DNA of 64,000 nt from the NCBI GenBank assembly GCA_014904985.1, contig MU128985.1, positions 124,001 to 188,000 of the forward strand, given 5' to 3'. The notes under the pieces are model-generated. The model did no database searches. It was not told the DNA's origin and saw only the letters and a program-made list of their open reading frames with translations. Shown here piece by piece: positions 35,814-47,108 of the stretch (within the stretch, counting starts at the first letter, position 1; the number at the start of each line of letters is the position of its first letter). Source of the stretch: Hydnum rufescens UP504 (Eukaryota > Basidiomycota > Agaricomycetes > Cantharellales > Hydnaceae). Both the position numbers and the translations under genes were made by a program.

Positions 35814-36921
35814 ATGACTGTTACAACTACCACTGAGACCTTCACCGACATCTTCACCAGGCTCGCCAAGAAGTATAAGAACTACGCCCCTGCCGCTGCG
35901 CTCTTCTACTGGGACAACGGTGCAACCCATGGTGTCGCGTCGAGGCTCCCTCCATTCTGAAGGAGTTGTCGACAACGTGGCCTGGGGAAAAGGTATATCT
36001 ATAAAGTCCAACTTGTTGATGGGCTAATAACATCTCCGTCCTCAGATCCTGAGGGCACCCTGTTCTTCAACGATATAAAGGACCTCGACAATGACCCTAC
36101 CGATGACGACGACTGGAGCCACTACAACGTATACTACAACACGGGCGTCGAGGCTAGTCAGCAAGCCGTTGTAGTCCAATTCTACGCAGATACCCAGGGC
36201 AGCTTCTTCGCCGAGGTATGGCACGTATTCTTCTTCTGATCTTCTCATGAATCTTACCTGTGTACTAGTTCGTTGGCAAGGATCCTGTGCGTCCCTTGAA
36301 CCACTATAGCCCTGATGGTGACACTGAATGCAATTCTATCGCAGTCCCGCGCCGTCACCTACACCTTGGAGGCTAGGAAGGGACGTTTCCTTCCCCTTAA
36401 CAGTGGAGGCGCCTCTGCCCACGTCAAGAAGAAGAGTAGTGAATCGAAAGTTACCGTCAAGATCGCCGCCATCGGCAAGCAGGTCACTTTTAATGTCCCC
36501 AACAATTCCGCCGCTCAAGATATCGGTTTGCGTTCTCAATATCCTTGTATTCTCGAATATGGGCTCATCATGAAACCTTAACAGATGTGTGGGGAAATCT
36601 TACGTTCAAGAAATTGAGTGACCTGAAATCGGGCACGCTTTCGGTTGTGAACTACAACGACGACAGGATTCTCTTCTACCCGACCAACGGACAGCAGGCG
36701 ATGCATGCTATTGTGAGTCCCCCCTTTCATGCGCCTTTTTTGCTTCGGAGATGTCTTATTCGCTTCACGTGTAGTTCATTCGTAAGTGTATCTGCTAGCG
36801 CCTAAAGGACTCACATGACGCGTTTGCCTTAGCGATCGAGACTACTGCTGCGGATGCGACTGCTCTTGGAGCGTTCAACTTTGTGACCAGCTCGGCGACG
36901 GCGACCTGGAAAGACATTTAG
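35814..36921 (+). CDS. unrecognised protein, duplicate B (frameshifted as read)
   Basis: Duplicate of the gene at 32145 with the same exon layout. Exon 1 has lost two single bases relative to copy A: gtgtcgcgtc (A: gtgtccgcgtc) near 35937, and gagttgtcgac (A: gagttcgtcgac) near 35967. The next exon is intact where A is broken: DPEGTLFFNDIKDLDNDPTD then DDDWSHYNVYYNTGVEASQQ and VVVQFYADTQGSFFAE. Later exons match A: AVTYTLEARKGRFLPLNSGG, HVKKKSSESKVTVKIAAIGK, DVWGNLTFKKL. After the microexon (36775-36781) it ends ETTAADATALGAFNF...TWKDI, TAG 36919-36921. A TATA box precedes it. Either both copies are dead at different points, or the sequence has base errors. Confidence 0.68.
36775..36781 (+). 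other. 7-nt microexon TTCATTC
   Basis: Same microexon as at 33104-33110, between acceptor (cttcacgtgtag) and donor (gtaagtg). Required to keep the last exon in frame. Confidence 0.6.
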
Positions 36922-37450
36922 TGTACCACAGTTGGAGGGCATGGAACGTTTTCACTTTTCAGAAACTGATTGAAGCTACGAGATCGGCATGTTCCTGTAC
37001 ATACGAGTCTCGTCTAGCAACTGTAACATGATGTATATGGCTGTACTGCGAGGAAATCATCACGGCGCTCGAAATGATTTCACGCACGGTACTCCTGAAT
37101 AGGTCGATTCAAGTACGAGTGTCGAAGGCTGCACCAGAGGTGACAGGAAACGCTCAAAGCCAGTGACATGGTCCCTTTGAAGCTTCGATATTCGAACCAA
37201 GTCACAAATATTTGGCAATCGCAAGACTGCGAAACTGAAGACTGATCTTGAACTACAGTACTTTACTCCGCAGGTTCATGACCACGATGCTTCTGCGTCG
37301 ACATCGAAATATCACAATGATCCATGTGGGTGGCTATTTCTACATATAATGATACAAACGTGCAAAAGCAGATTACAGCTATGCATCAGTGCTGAAAGAT
37401 CTGGTCAATGAGGAATGAGGTTAAAAAAGAGGGGATTACAACTCCTCTTA
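36922..37450. other. intergenic between convergent genes
   Basis: 3' flanks of duplicate B and clpX. The duplication ends near 37095. No gene seen. Confidence 0.5.
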
Positions 37451-40075
37451 TCACGGAAATCCACTCCCTCCACTGCTACGCATTCGAGCCTTCTTCTCTT
37501 GCTTGCTCTCTTTCTCCACTGATTCAGACTCCATATCGGGATTGTTATCAGTCTTATTGGCCGCCCTCTGCTTCGCATCCATCTCCTCTTCCGCGGCGAG
37601 AGCGCCATAGAATGCATGTTGTTCCCCTCTTGACCAATACGATGCTGGCCGCCTGGCTTGCACAACTGCAAGATCGACCAATACATATCGTACACTCTAC
37701 GTGCCCCGGATCTTGTTAGTAATCCATTTCTTTTTACCTTCTGATGTTCTTGGGATCACACGTACCGAACCACTAAAAATACGCAATCAATGTAACCACT
37801 TAAAACGCGGGGATCGACGGAGGATAGGACTTACGGGACATCATACATGGATTCCAGAAGCAGGCCCTCCATGATTCCTCTCAGGCCACGAGCACCCATG
37901 CCCCTCTTCACAGTCATTTCACAGATTTCTCGCAAGGCAGGCGTTGTGAACCGGATCTCCACTCCACTGTAACCAAACAGCGCCTCGTACTGTTTTGCAA
38001 GTGAGCCGCGCACCTCAGTGAGGACGCGCATGAGATCCGAGGTGGTTAGAGGGTTAAGGGCCGTAATCGTTGGTATCCGAGATGTGAATCTGATAGAGGT
38101 GAGGAATGCATCCTCAACTTCCTTCACACACGACGAGAAGACACGTACTCAGGAATAAAGCCATATTTGATAAGATCTTTAATACAGGGATCAGCACTTC
38201 AATCCCAAGGGCGTGCTTGGGACCGAAACAACTCACCAACAGGTTCAACAAGTTCGTAAGGGTTAATTTCCTTCATCTCCGAGTTGCGAGTAAAAAATGG
38301 CATAGATGAAGCGCCGTGGGTTTGTCCGATGGAGAATGCATCACTAGCCAGCGCTGCACCGAATCCAATCGACTTGAAATGATATGAGTCTAAAACAGGG
38401 ATAAATCGACCGTTCAACTGACCCCTTTGGCTAACCGAGACTGGACGACTTTATCAAGGCCAACAAAGGCGCCAGAAAGAATGAAAAGGACATCAGTCGT
38501 GTCAACCTGATATGTATCACTCTTGGCTAGACACGCGATTGCAATCAAGTCATCAGGCCTTTTCTTGAAGATCATGAGTGGCCGGATGACTCACGACCAG
38601 AGGGTGGGCTAACGATCCCTCCAAGCGGTCCTTTCCGTCCTCTCCCCGCACCAATGTTCCCAGCTCCCACACTACCAGGAGCTCCTCCACTACTAGGGCC
38701 TACAATATCGCTCCCCCCACCACCCTCGACACCCTTGGCGTTAACGTTAACAACACTACCTTCGAGCATCCGCAATAGGCCTTGCTGAACTCCTTCCCCA
38801 CTGACATCTCTGGACGAGTCGGAACTTGGGCTAGATCGCCGGGCGAGTTTGTCTGCTTCATCGAGGACTATAATGCCGATGCTAAAAGCCGTGGAGATAA
38901 GACGCAACGTATTTGAAGATGAGTTAGCCCACACACCCAGCACGCCCGACGTCCAATTTGAAGCTTGAAGCTAGAACACAGGGGGCCAATGAAATGTTCA
39001 ATCATGGTCTATATGACGTAGAAAAAGAATCCACGCACAAGTCGATGCACCACCATCTCTACGTCTTCGCCAACATCTGTGAAGAGAATCAGTATTTTTC
39101 ACTTCCATTGACTCGAGCATGCAGCTACTCACATCCTGCCTAACAGAGTATGATATTATGGGGATAAGCAGAAGAAGGCACTAAGCGCAAAGGAAGCGGA
39201 CCTGAGTCAAAGTCGTCGCATCACTCATTGCGAATGGAACATCCAATACGCGCGCGAGCGTTCGGGCAAGTAGCGTCTTTCCAGAACCTGTTGGGCCCCT
39301 ACGCGAATTTCAAAGAGTCGATATGATATATCCACCGTGCTGTTCAAAACGAACGAACATTAATAGCACATTACTTTTATCGAAAATTGGGGCCATCGCA
39401 TTCGTTAGTAATGGTGAATGACTGGCCGAACCGCGGTGTGGATTCGAATTCGAAGATTGGCGACGGTTTGGATGGGGTCGAAGGTCCAAATGGGGTGGGG
39501 CTTAAAAGTTTCGATGGATCAATACCACCTTGAATCTTATGCCTGATGAATGATACCCACGATCGGCTCCATCTGGCTCAAAAGTATGACCATCCCACTG
39601 GGTGGACGATGAACCTGCGGTTGCTTCCTCCTCTAGACTCATCAGTGTCTGCATCTTTGCTCGGACTGCGGCAGTGCGTTGTCAGCTCGCCTGGCCGGTT
39701 ACGATCAAATGCGGTGCACCTCTATTGTAGTGGTTGAAGACTGCCACAGAAAGGACTTTTTTTGCACGATCCTGTCCAACAACATACTTGTCGAGATATT
39801 GTACTAGCTGTTGTCACACTTTTCAGCTTCCCACCATACATGGCTAGGTACCTGACCTGACTGACTTGTCGTGGACTACTCAGGAAGAAGCCGGGATTCC
39901 AGCCAGTCTCGTGCCCTCCTCCACGTTCTCGCTGTCGCTCCCTCTCAAAGGCATCGCCATCATCGCGTACGGCATTCTCATATGTCCGTGAATGAGACTT
40001 GATCGTCCGTCGGATGCGCAAAAACGTAGGGGGATAGAGTCGCCCAGAGAGAGTTAATGATGGTGGCCTGTGCAT
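37451..40075 (-). CDS. mitochondrial ATP-dependent unfoldase ClpX
   Basis: AAA+ unfoldase acting on mitochondrial matrix proteins, with or without ClpP. The N-terminus from the ATG at 40073-40075 is Arg-rich ([20 protein letters not shown]), fitting a mitochondrial presequence. Then [20 protein letters not shown] and VAVFNHYNR, the hallmark ClpX entry. Walker A is [20 protein letters not shown]. The pore loop [15 protein letters not shown] is assembled across a 7-nt microexon. Walker B is [15 protein letters not shown], then [16 protein letters not shown] Gly/Ser-rich insert ([14 protein letters not shown]...RGRKGPLGG) follows. Further parts are [74 protein letters not shown] and [21 protein letters not shown] charged tail ends SSGGSGFP at 37451. 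No zinc-binding N-domain is evident, as in fungal mitochondrial forms. Confidence 0.93.
39133..39139 (-). other. 7-nt microexon in clpX
   Basis: On the minus strand GCAGGAT lies between acceptor ctctgttag and donor gtgagtagc. Splicing TTLTQ | GCA GGA T | AT GTT GGC rebuilds the ClpX pore-loop region QAGYVGEDVE exactly, so the microexon is well supported by family conservation. Confidence 0.75.
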
Positions 40076-41303
40076 CACTCGCCCCCTTCGTCAGAGCGGA
40101 TGTCACAGGTAGGAGTGACCGGGATTTACCGTGAGCAAAAAGGAAACACTGAATAGGTTTCTCTATTGTCTCTTGCGATTAAAGGGGCCGTACTGCGGCC
40201 ACGACACTGTCTGGTTTAGAAGGTGATCAAGAAATCGCAGGCACTGGAATTTGAAACTACGGTCGTAGTTGCTCAAGTTTTGACGGGACAACAGATTGAG
40301 CAGCAGTCGAAGGGTGTTGGAAATTTTTTCCAAGACAATTGGAAGCCTAAAACCGGATATTAACAGTGAAAGGAAGGGGGCAAAATAATTTTGAATTACT
40401 GTAAAGGAGAAATTATGAAAAGTGTGTTATGATGTCGTAGTCCGTCGGGCATGAATAGGTCATTAGTACGCCAACAGTCGTCCAGGAAGCTTGCCTGACT
40501 TTTCTTTTTTAGGGGGAGGGGGGGAAGGACGATTCTTAAGCGGCTAGGCCATGCGGTATCCTTTCCAGAGCTGCGCCACAATGCTATTCAAGCAATGATC
40601 GATGTGAGGGCTCCAGGTGGTGGATGCAGAAATTCCACCAAAACCAGATAGAATTCTCTCACCTTCAATAATTTGTGAAAGCGTGCGCTGGTGTCACCGA
40701 TAACTGTGCCGGTTCTAACGCAGCGACCTGATATGCCAGTATTGTGAGTGGAGTCTTTCGATTGTATCCCAAGCGTCCAGTTGGTTTTTTTGGTTCTGCA
40801 TGAGTCCACCTTCGGGGTATGCGAAAGACTGTTGAGAAACTGGCCCTTGGTGGTATTTATTGAAGTTAGGGAAGGGTCCGTTCCACCATCCCCGCATGAG
40901 CTGATCTCTCAATGCCTCATCTCGAGGTACATTTTGTTCAAGACAAAAGCACGGCGTCAGGTCCTTGACTTCAAATACTGTAGCGGATCTTAATGTAAGA
41001 CTCCGACAACTCGCATCGCCCCCGATCATCACCCACACATTTGTCTATGGCGCTGGCCTTATCATAATGCCATGGCCACATCCACAGGTTGGAAACTAGA
41101 AGGAATGTCATCTTCAGAGATAGAGCACCCAATCATCCAAGAGAGGCAAAAAACAACTGAGAGAAAAGGTGTTGCTGGCGGTTATATCCGGATTTGTGTG
41201 CCAGTGAGGTTTCTCACTCATGATTACATAAGTCCGACATGGGAAGGTGAGCTTGGCAAGCAAGGCAACCATCTTTCTTCGCCTTGCTCGTCGTTGTGAA
41301 GAT
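40076..41303. other. gene-poor stretch
   Basis: Upstream of clpX and of the F-box-like gene. A 105-codon minus-strand frame (40715-41029 from an ATG) containing RDEALRDQLMRGWWNGPFPN looks slightly protein-like but has no known domain or splice context. No gene is called. Confidence 0.4.
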
Positions 41304-42687
41304 ATGACCACCATGACTGCCACAATACAATCACTCGTTGATGCCGGCCGTATTGCTATGGTGGGAGGCGGGAGTAAGCCCATCACGATCAACTCACCAT
41401 GCCATGCCTGTGCTCCACTCCGAATACCGTACGAACTCTTTCGCCCAATCATTAGCCACGTCCACGATCCTCGGGATCTCCGCAACCTTGCTGTTGCGTC
41501 CCGTGTCACGCAGCCAGATGCTGAGCGGTACTTGCACGGCGTGGTGAAGGCCCGAGGCGTGCGAGAGGTCATCGCCCGTTGCCGTTTCTTGGTGCAGAAT
41601 CCACGTCTTGCGCTGCTCGTTCGTGAGATTGTTTTTCGAGATAATCCAGAAAAGTCTTGGGTGACTACTGAACCATTGGCTGGGCTGTATTCATTGATAT
41701 CTGGTATACTAACTCCATTCACCGTTGTTTGGTTGGGCACTTATGCTGGACTTGTGGACTAGCGGCACTTCGGAATGTGCCAAGATTAATCCGTCTTGAT
41801 GCCTCGATTCTGCCTTCCAATGCCCTTCCTCGGAATTGCCCATTCCGGCTAGAATCATTTACGCACAATAATCTTGTCATTGGCCTAGACGCCGTCCAAT
41901 TCTTCACCCAACAACCCGATATCCAAGATCTGACACTCAACCCATTCTCATATTACGAGGTTGGCGTTCCGAAAAGCATATTCGATCTGCGTTCTGAGCG
42001 CTTCCTGCCTAGATGCACCATGACGACGAACATTACCGGCGGCAGCTCTACACCGTCTTGCCTAACTTAACGTCACTATCATGTGGCCTGTCTGTAGCAA
42101 TTCGTCTGGTGAAGAACCGACCTATCACACGACTCATCATCCCCGCTCGACCTGATTGCCTTGAGTCGGATCAACTGGATCGCGTTATCGCAGCCCTCCA
42201 GTCTTCGCCATGTGGCTCCCTTCGACGGCTCACCATCGAAAGGCGGTTTGCTGGCCGCGACGGGCTAATCTGCATCACGAAAGGATTGCGCGAGCTGCGT
42301 TCGCTTAGCCTTGTCATATCGTACACTTCTGAGGTAAAATTAAGATCCTCTCTTTCAGAGACATCTACTCAGTTGAAATTTATACGCGGATGTGCACAGT
42401 GGCTACAGGATCTGCATGCGCTCCCATATTTACGAGTCCTTTCCGTGTTGGGCGAAACATATTTTGACGCACATGACCCGACCCCTGTGCTAGACGATCT
42501 GCGAACCGCCTGTAGCGAACTTGGCACGGTCTATATTCGTCGTAGCGAACTATCGTACAGCGCTGATCAGTGGGTGTATCGGCACCAAGGCGAAGGCGCG
42601 GGCGCCACCATCGGTGTTACTGGCGGCGGTGGGGAATGGGTTTGCACAGGAGACGTGGACATGCGATACGTCGAATGGGATGAGTGA
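41304..42687 (+). CDS. F-box-like protein
   Basis: Probable F-box-like adaptor of basidiomycete type. ATG 41304: MTTMTATIQSLVDAGRIAMV. An F-box-like motif at about residues 39-80 (LRIPYELFRPIISHVHDPRD then LRNLAVASRVTQPDAERYLH) is followed by VREIVFRDNPEKSW. An intron (GTATAC...GACTAG) leads to RNVPRLIRLDASILPSNALP and FFTQQPDIQDLTLNPFSYY, which look like leucine-rich strands. At about 42010-42030 one base seems missing (cctagatgcaccatg). The next frame continues LYTVLPNLTSLSCGLSVAIR, RPITRLIIPARPD, RELRSLSLVISYTSEVK and CAQWLQDLHALPYLRVLSVL, ending MRYVEWDE with a TGA at 42685-42687. Substrate unknown. Confidence 0.7.
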
Positions 42688-43805
42688 ACCCTGCCGATCC
42701 CGATTGTCCAGCTCGCCTGGTAATCGGTTTTCTCCCTCGCAACTCCCCCAGTCTGATCCATTCTTGTCTTGTTCAGACGCACTCCCCGTCAGTCCTTCGT
42801 TCTCAGTTGTGAACCCCCACTTCGGATTAATCTCTCGGTCCAGTTCCCTCAGTGTCTTTGTTGTTGCATCACACATCATGGCATCACCTCCACCTGCAAC
42901 TCTATCTGCAACTCTGTTCCTTGTTTTCTCCGCTAGGCCTGTTTGCTTGTCTGTGGACATTTGTCATTGTGCGATTCTGTGTGTATGTAGAAGTTGAACA
43001 CCCCATCTTGTATATCAGTGATAATATCACGCCAAGTAGCACGCAATAGGGAGTTTCGCGATAGAAGTCGAATGAACACAATCACCTGATGTCGTTTTGC
43101 CTTGTTTTGGTAATATTTTGTGACCAACGTTCGCTATTGTGAAACGCCTTATCATCCGGTGCAGAAAAGCAGCACCAGCATGACAGCAACTCTTCGACAA
43201 CTCATATTATTGGAACAGGCATACGCGGGGCTAATTGACAAACAGCATTGTTCCTTAGAACGACTTTGGGAAGTCATACCAGAGTATCTGTCCACCTATA
43301 TCATGCATACAACCAGCCAGTACAGTGCACTGGCTTCCCTCGTAGCATGGATATCACGTGGCCTGTATCAAAGCGCCTAGCGCTACACATGGATCGATCA
43401 AGGGGCAAACTCACAAAAAATCGGGTAATTTTGGGCGCCCAGACCAACCTAGCCTCCACCTCGTGTCCCACCCCCATTTTTGGGTCTGGTCACCCGGTGT
43501 TTTTGCCACACTTTCCTGCGAAAATTGATTAATCTCAGACAGTCGGGTTTAAGGCCGGGGATTATTAGTATTAGTGCTTTGCCGCCGCTACTGATATACG
43601 ACAAGAAACCGACGTTTTGAGCGTTCGGGCGTCATTACTCTCCCCTAGCCTCACACTGCCACGCCTTCCACAATCTGTCAGTTTACTGTTTCTTCATTGC
43701 CCCACACACCATCTCTACGTACGAAGCGCAGCAGCTACCACCCGGACCATGAGTGTTCCACCCATCTCGCAAGCCGACCACTTCATTCCTTACTGCGATC
43801 CTTCA
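42688..43805. other. gene-free stretch
   Basis: No supported gene. Pyrimidine-rich stretches (about 42740-42950) and C-rich segments near 43440-43500; frames are short. Confidence 0.45.
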
Positions 43806-44681
43806 TCATTCTGACAACTCTAGGTTGGGGAATACAGATGTCAAATATTGCATTGAAGAAGACAATTGAAAATCCTCACGTCCGCGGAAGGGGGACAAGC
43901 CATCAGTATCTTTTCGCTCCAGGAAGTTGGCAATGAGCGTTAAGCCATACGTGTCGTTTTCTGGGAGAGAGATGATGGGCGCAGGATCCATAGTCCACCC
44001 GAAGGTGCCACCCTTTCGAAACAACCCTATCTCCTGCCCGATTGGCATGCAGGAGTCCAAGTCGATGATCACTGCATTTCCGTCGTCATCGAGCATAATA
44101 TTGGTGGGGTTAATGTCATTGTGCACGAGATTAAGGGTGGTGTGCAAGAAGTGCAATCCTTTTGAAATGCCATCAAGAACCAGATGAGGATCCACCGTAC
44201 AGTCTCCGTTCTGAACAGCATCGTGCAGCGAGTGTCCATACTTCTTTAAACATAATGCGGTAAAATAGCCACCGTCACGCACACATCCATAATATACGCA
44301 TATATTTGGATGACGGTGCTGTTTGAGGATTTCGTAGATTTCCGCCTCGGGCTCGATGTCCACACCAGGTGCCCGGTTCGGACCATCACTACCAGCGCCT
44401 TCGGGATTGTAATTGTCAGGCAAGAATATGCGTGTCATTTTCATATAAGAGTCGGCGGGGATTGGACAGGGTGACTCGGTTAGAGATGCACCCCAACGTC
44501 CCCTGAAAATCTTCATGCAGATGGGACGTGGAGTAGGAAGGCTGTCGAGGTCGAATGACCCGTCCCTCGAGGAGTGACGGAGCTGGTAATAATTGCCGTC
44601 ATCCTTCCATACAATGATAGTATGGTCAAACCCATATGTTTGTTCGTTCCACGCTTCATAGTTTTTGACGAGTTGTCGCAT
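43806..44681 (-). CDS. protein kinase-like protein, DFG variant
   Basis: Single exon, 291 residues, ATG at 44679-44681. Kinase landmarks: ICMKIF with the beta-3 Lys57, EAEIYEILKQHRHPNICVYY (Glu114 as helix-C glutamate), LHDAVQNGD, KGLHFLHTTLNLVHNDINPT with catalytic Asp189 and Asn194, IIDLDS (Asp207; DLD in place of DFG) and KGGTFGWTMDPAP as activation segment. ENDTYGLTLIANFLERK looks like the helix-F DxYGL region. No glycine-rich loop is obvious; the N-terminal 50 residues are atypical. Small fungal kinase-like proteins of this type are of unknown function. The family retains its catalytic residues, so activity is possible. Confidence 0.78.
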   Translation of the reverse strand: MRQLVKNYEAWNEQTYGFDHTIIVWKDDGNYYQLRHSSRDGSFDLDSLPTPRPICMKIFRGRWGASLTESPCPIPADSYMKMTRIFLPDNYNPEGAGSDGPNRAPGVDIEPEAEIYEILKQHRHPNICVYYGCVRDGGYFTALCLKKYGHSLHDAVQNGDCTVDPHLVLDGISKGLHFLHTTLNLVHNDINPTNIMLDDDGNAVIIDLDSCMPIGQEIGLFRKGGTFGWTMDPAPIISLPENDTYGLTLIANFLERKDTDGLSPFRGREDFQLSSSMQYLTSVFPNLELSE

Positions 44682-45113
44682 CGCTGTGGTGGAGGTCGTC
44701 TAGTATACCCCGGAAAGATTGACCAAATTAACAGAATGAAAGTAGGAGGTATTGACCCACCAGCAAGGAGGCATTCCTGTTGGATGGCTGGTGCAATTTC
44801 TAAGTCTGCATACATAGTACGTAGGTCCGAAGTCCGAGTCACTATTACGTAACATATTCAAATCATTAACGGATGTATATTTGACTTTCAGGCCCATCTG
44901 GTAAATATGGGAGACTAAGCGCGGGGGAAGCCACAGGACAAACTGAGACTGAGACAGATCCTAGATGTATTCCAATATTCACCATGACCGTGAAACAAGA
45001 TAGTATACATTTACAAGTGTGATGTTACATGCGGAGGAGTTTATCATAGCCTTGTCTACTCTCCATTCAGATCAGCCAGTCGTCGACCTCTGTTCTTTGC
45101 CAAAAAAAAAGCA
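44682..45113. other. intergenic
   Basis: Upstream of the kinase-like gene. No gene recognised. Confidence 0.45.
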
Positions 45114-45419
45114 CTACTGCAAGGGGAATGTCCTGTTGCACATATAGGAGAACTCACCGAAGGAAGAGGTACGTAATTCCTCGAATATTTGCAGGTTGTC
45201 GACTTGCAATTTACTTTGTAGACATATCTGGAGCCGTCGGCACGGTGCCCAGCTGCAAAAGTACACATTGACACTGGGATTTGATCGATATTCAATCCAC
45301 CTGGAGGGCAATGGCATGTTTCTGTCAAATCTCCGATGTACATGACTAGAAAAGACCATGTTGTTCGCGTCAATATGCTTTCCTTCACTCATGAAGATTT
45401 CGTAGTGGTGAAAATACAT
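45114..45419 (-). CDS. putative small cysteine-containing protein
   Basis: Not recognised. ATG at 45417-45419: MYFHHYEIFM. An intron (GTGAAG...TTCTAG) leads to MYIGDLTETCHCPPGGLNID, then VSMCTFAAGHRADGSRYVYK and VNCKSTTCKYSRNYVPLPS. A GTGAGT...TTGCAG intron is followed at once by TAG (45114-45116). The product would be about 73 residues with five cysteines. No signal peptide is convincing, so secretion is doubtful unless an upstream exon was missed. The splice sites are good but the gene is small and unconfirmed. Confidence 0.33.
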   Translation of the reverse strand: MYFHHYEIFMSEGKHIDANNMVFSSHVHRRFDRNMPLPSRWIEYRSNPSVNVYFCSWAPCRRLQICLQSKLQVDNLQIFEELRTSSFGEFSYMCNRTFPLQ

Positions 45420-47108
45420 GCCGCTTCTTATCAGAAAGGTGTTAGCAAACTATCTACTCAAGCATCTAGCCTCTACATAGAGGCTGGGAGCCGCTTGAGT
45501 GCTCTTAAAATATAGATAAGGAGTTTGTAAGGGCCTGACCTATGACGGGGTATGGTGCACGAGCAGGATCAAGTCACAACTTCCACGCTCTCGGCGCTTG
45601 GAACGCAATTGATCACGTAATCTCAGACCTTGGCCACCCACTTGCAGAAGACGAGTCCTAGCACTGGTCAATCCTTGAATGTGAATTCCAACACAGATTA
45701 CCAATCTCTGACTGACCCTCCTATCCAGTTGGAATTCCAGTCTGCGCATATTTAGCTTACTTGGGCTGCCAAAATAGGCTAGATTGGGTTGAGGATAAGA
45801 TATAGAACACTCGCTAGGCATAGGCATAAATATAACGACTAAGGCCGACTGTGCGGCAGAGTCCTCTACCAGCTCGTCGTTTGCGTTCTTTTTGTTGCAG
45901 AGAAACACATGTAGATCTATTTGGGCAAGTAATCAGAAAGAAAAAACCTGCGTCTTCCCTTCATCTCTGTTTGGTAGCAATGTCAGTATGTCTCCCAAAT
46001 AAGGAATCCGTCTGCTTACAACCGACCAAAGGCCTTTCCATTTTATCGTCATTATCTGATCCCGTGGATTCTCTCACGCAGCATTCGAATTCCTCTTTAT
46101 CGATGAGAAGCCTTTAGGAGTTGGGAAAACAGGGGTTGAGGCGGGAGTTGCTGTTTTTCTCAAGGATTATTCATCTGTTAAACGCACCATAAATGGCTTG
46201 TTTTTCGGCGGGGCTGATGTTGAATTTTTCAGTGTTTGTTAGTTCTGCGGCGCGCTACATGGAACAGGGGATAAACCATATGGCAAGGAGGTCGGAAAAC
46301 GGAAATACGCAGCAAGTCTGAAACAAATGACAAGGGAGGAGGATAACGAAGAGATGACAGAACAGCGGAGGGTCCTGGAATGCAGCACTATCACGTGGGT
46401 GGACGCGCACTTTTCTCAGAGGTCCCGTCTATTTTAGGCCGCCAACACCCGCTAGGTAGCGGGAGTTGCTCATAAGCCTGTCGGTTGTTGTCCTCGGAAC
46501 ACCAGCGATGATTCCCCCCAATCCCCTTCCCTCACGTACCGGTGACCTCTTATAATTTGTCCGACGCTCCTCAACGAGCTTGACATTCCATGAAACGAAA
46601 GCAGGCGCATAACATAAACAGAGATTGCATTGTCTCGTATCTCGATGTCGCTAGTGCAGGTACAGACTTGGTGTAAACGTGGATTTATCTATCGCTATCA
46701 TGTGAATTGATTGCAGGGGTGGCCGAGGCCTCCCGGGACCCTCCGCTATCCGCTTTATGTGCGATGATCAACTGTTGGGGTTCACGTGATCGATGGGGAT
46801 AGAAATTTCAGCCAGGTGTGCTCCTGAGGGCAAATCATCGCAGGAAGCCATGCGGCCAGGAGTCTATGTATTATTGTACGTGTGCGAAGCAAGAATGAAA
46901 ACACATCAGAAAGTGCAGTGGAGATGAATGAAAACGAGAGCGCCCGAGTAAAATAGAAGCACATGTGTAAATACATCGTATGGTCATGGCAGGAGTAACA
47001 ATGAGGTATCAGTCGATCCGTTCCTTGTAGTATGGAGCACTTCGTTGCAGTCCTTGTATCCAAGGCCTCGTGTACTTCCTGTGTAAGGATGGGCCGCGTT
47101 CACCCTAT
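45420..47108. other. gene-free stretch
   Basis: No gene is supported. A 122-codon minus frame at 45540-45908 and shorter frames show no domain. The right end is the 3' flank of the giant repeat gene. Confidence 0.45.

Larger units (their letters stand above)
33613..37095 (+). repeat. tandem duplication unit B
   Basis: Direct repeat of 29221-33428. Starts with tccgtgtcctagcagg and ends with cgaaatgatttcacgcacgg. Lacks about 750 bp present in unit A after 29518. Over the gene block the offset is about 3.67 kb. Confidence 0.88.
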
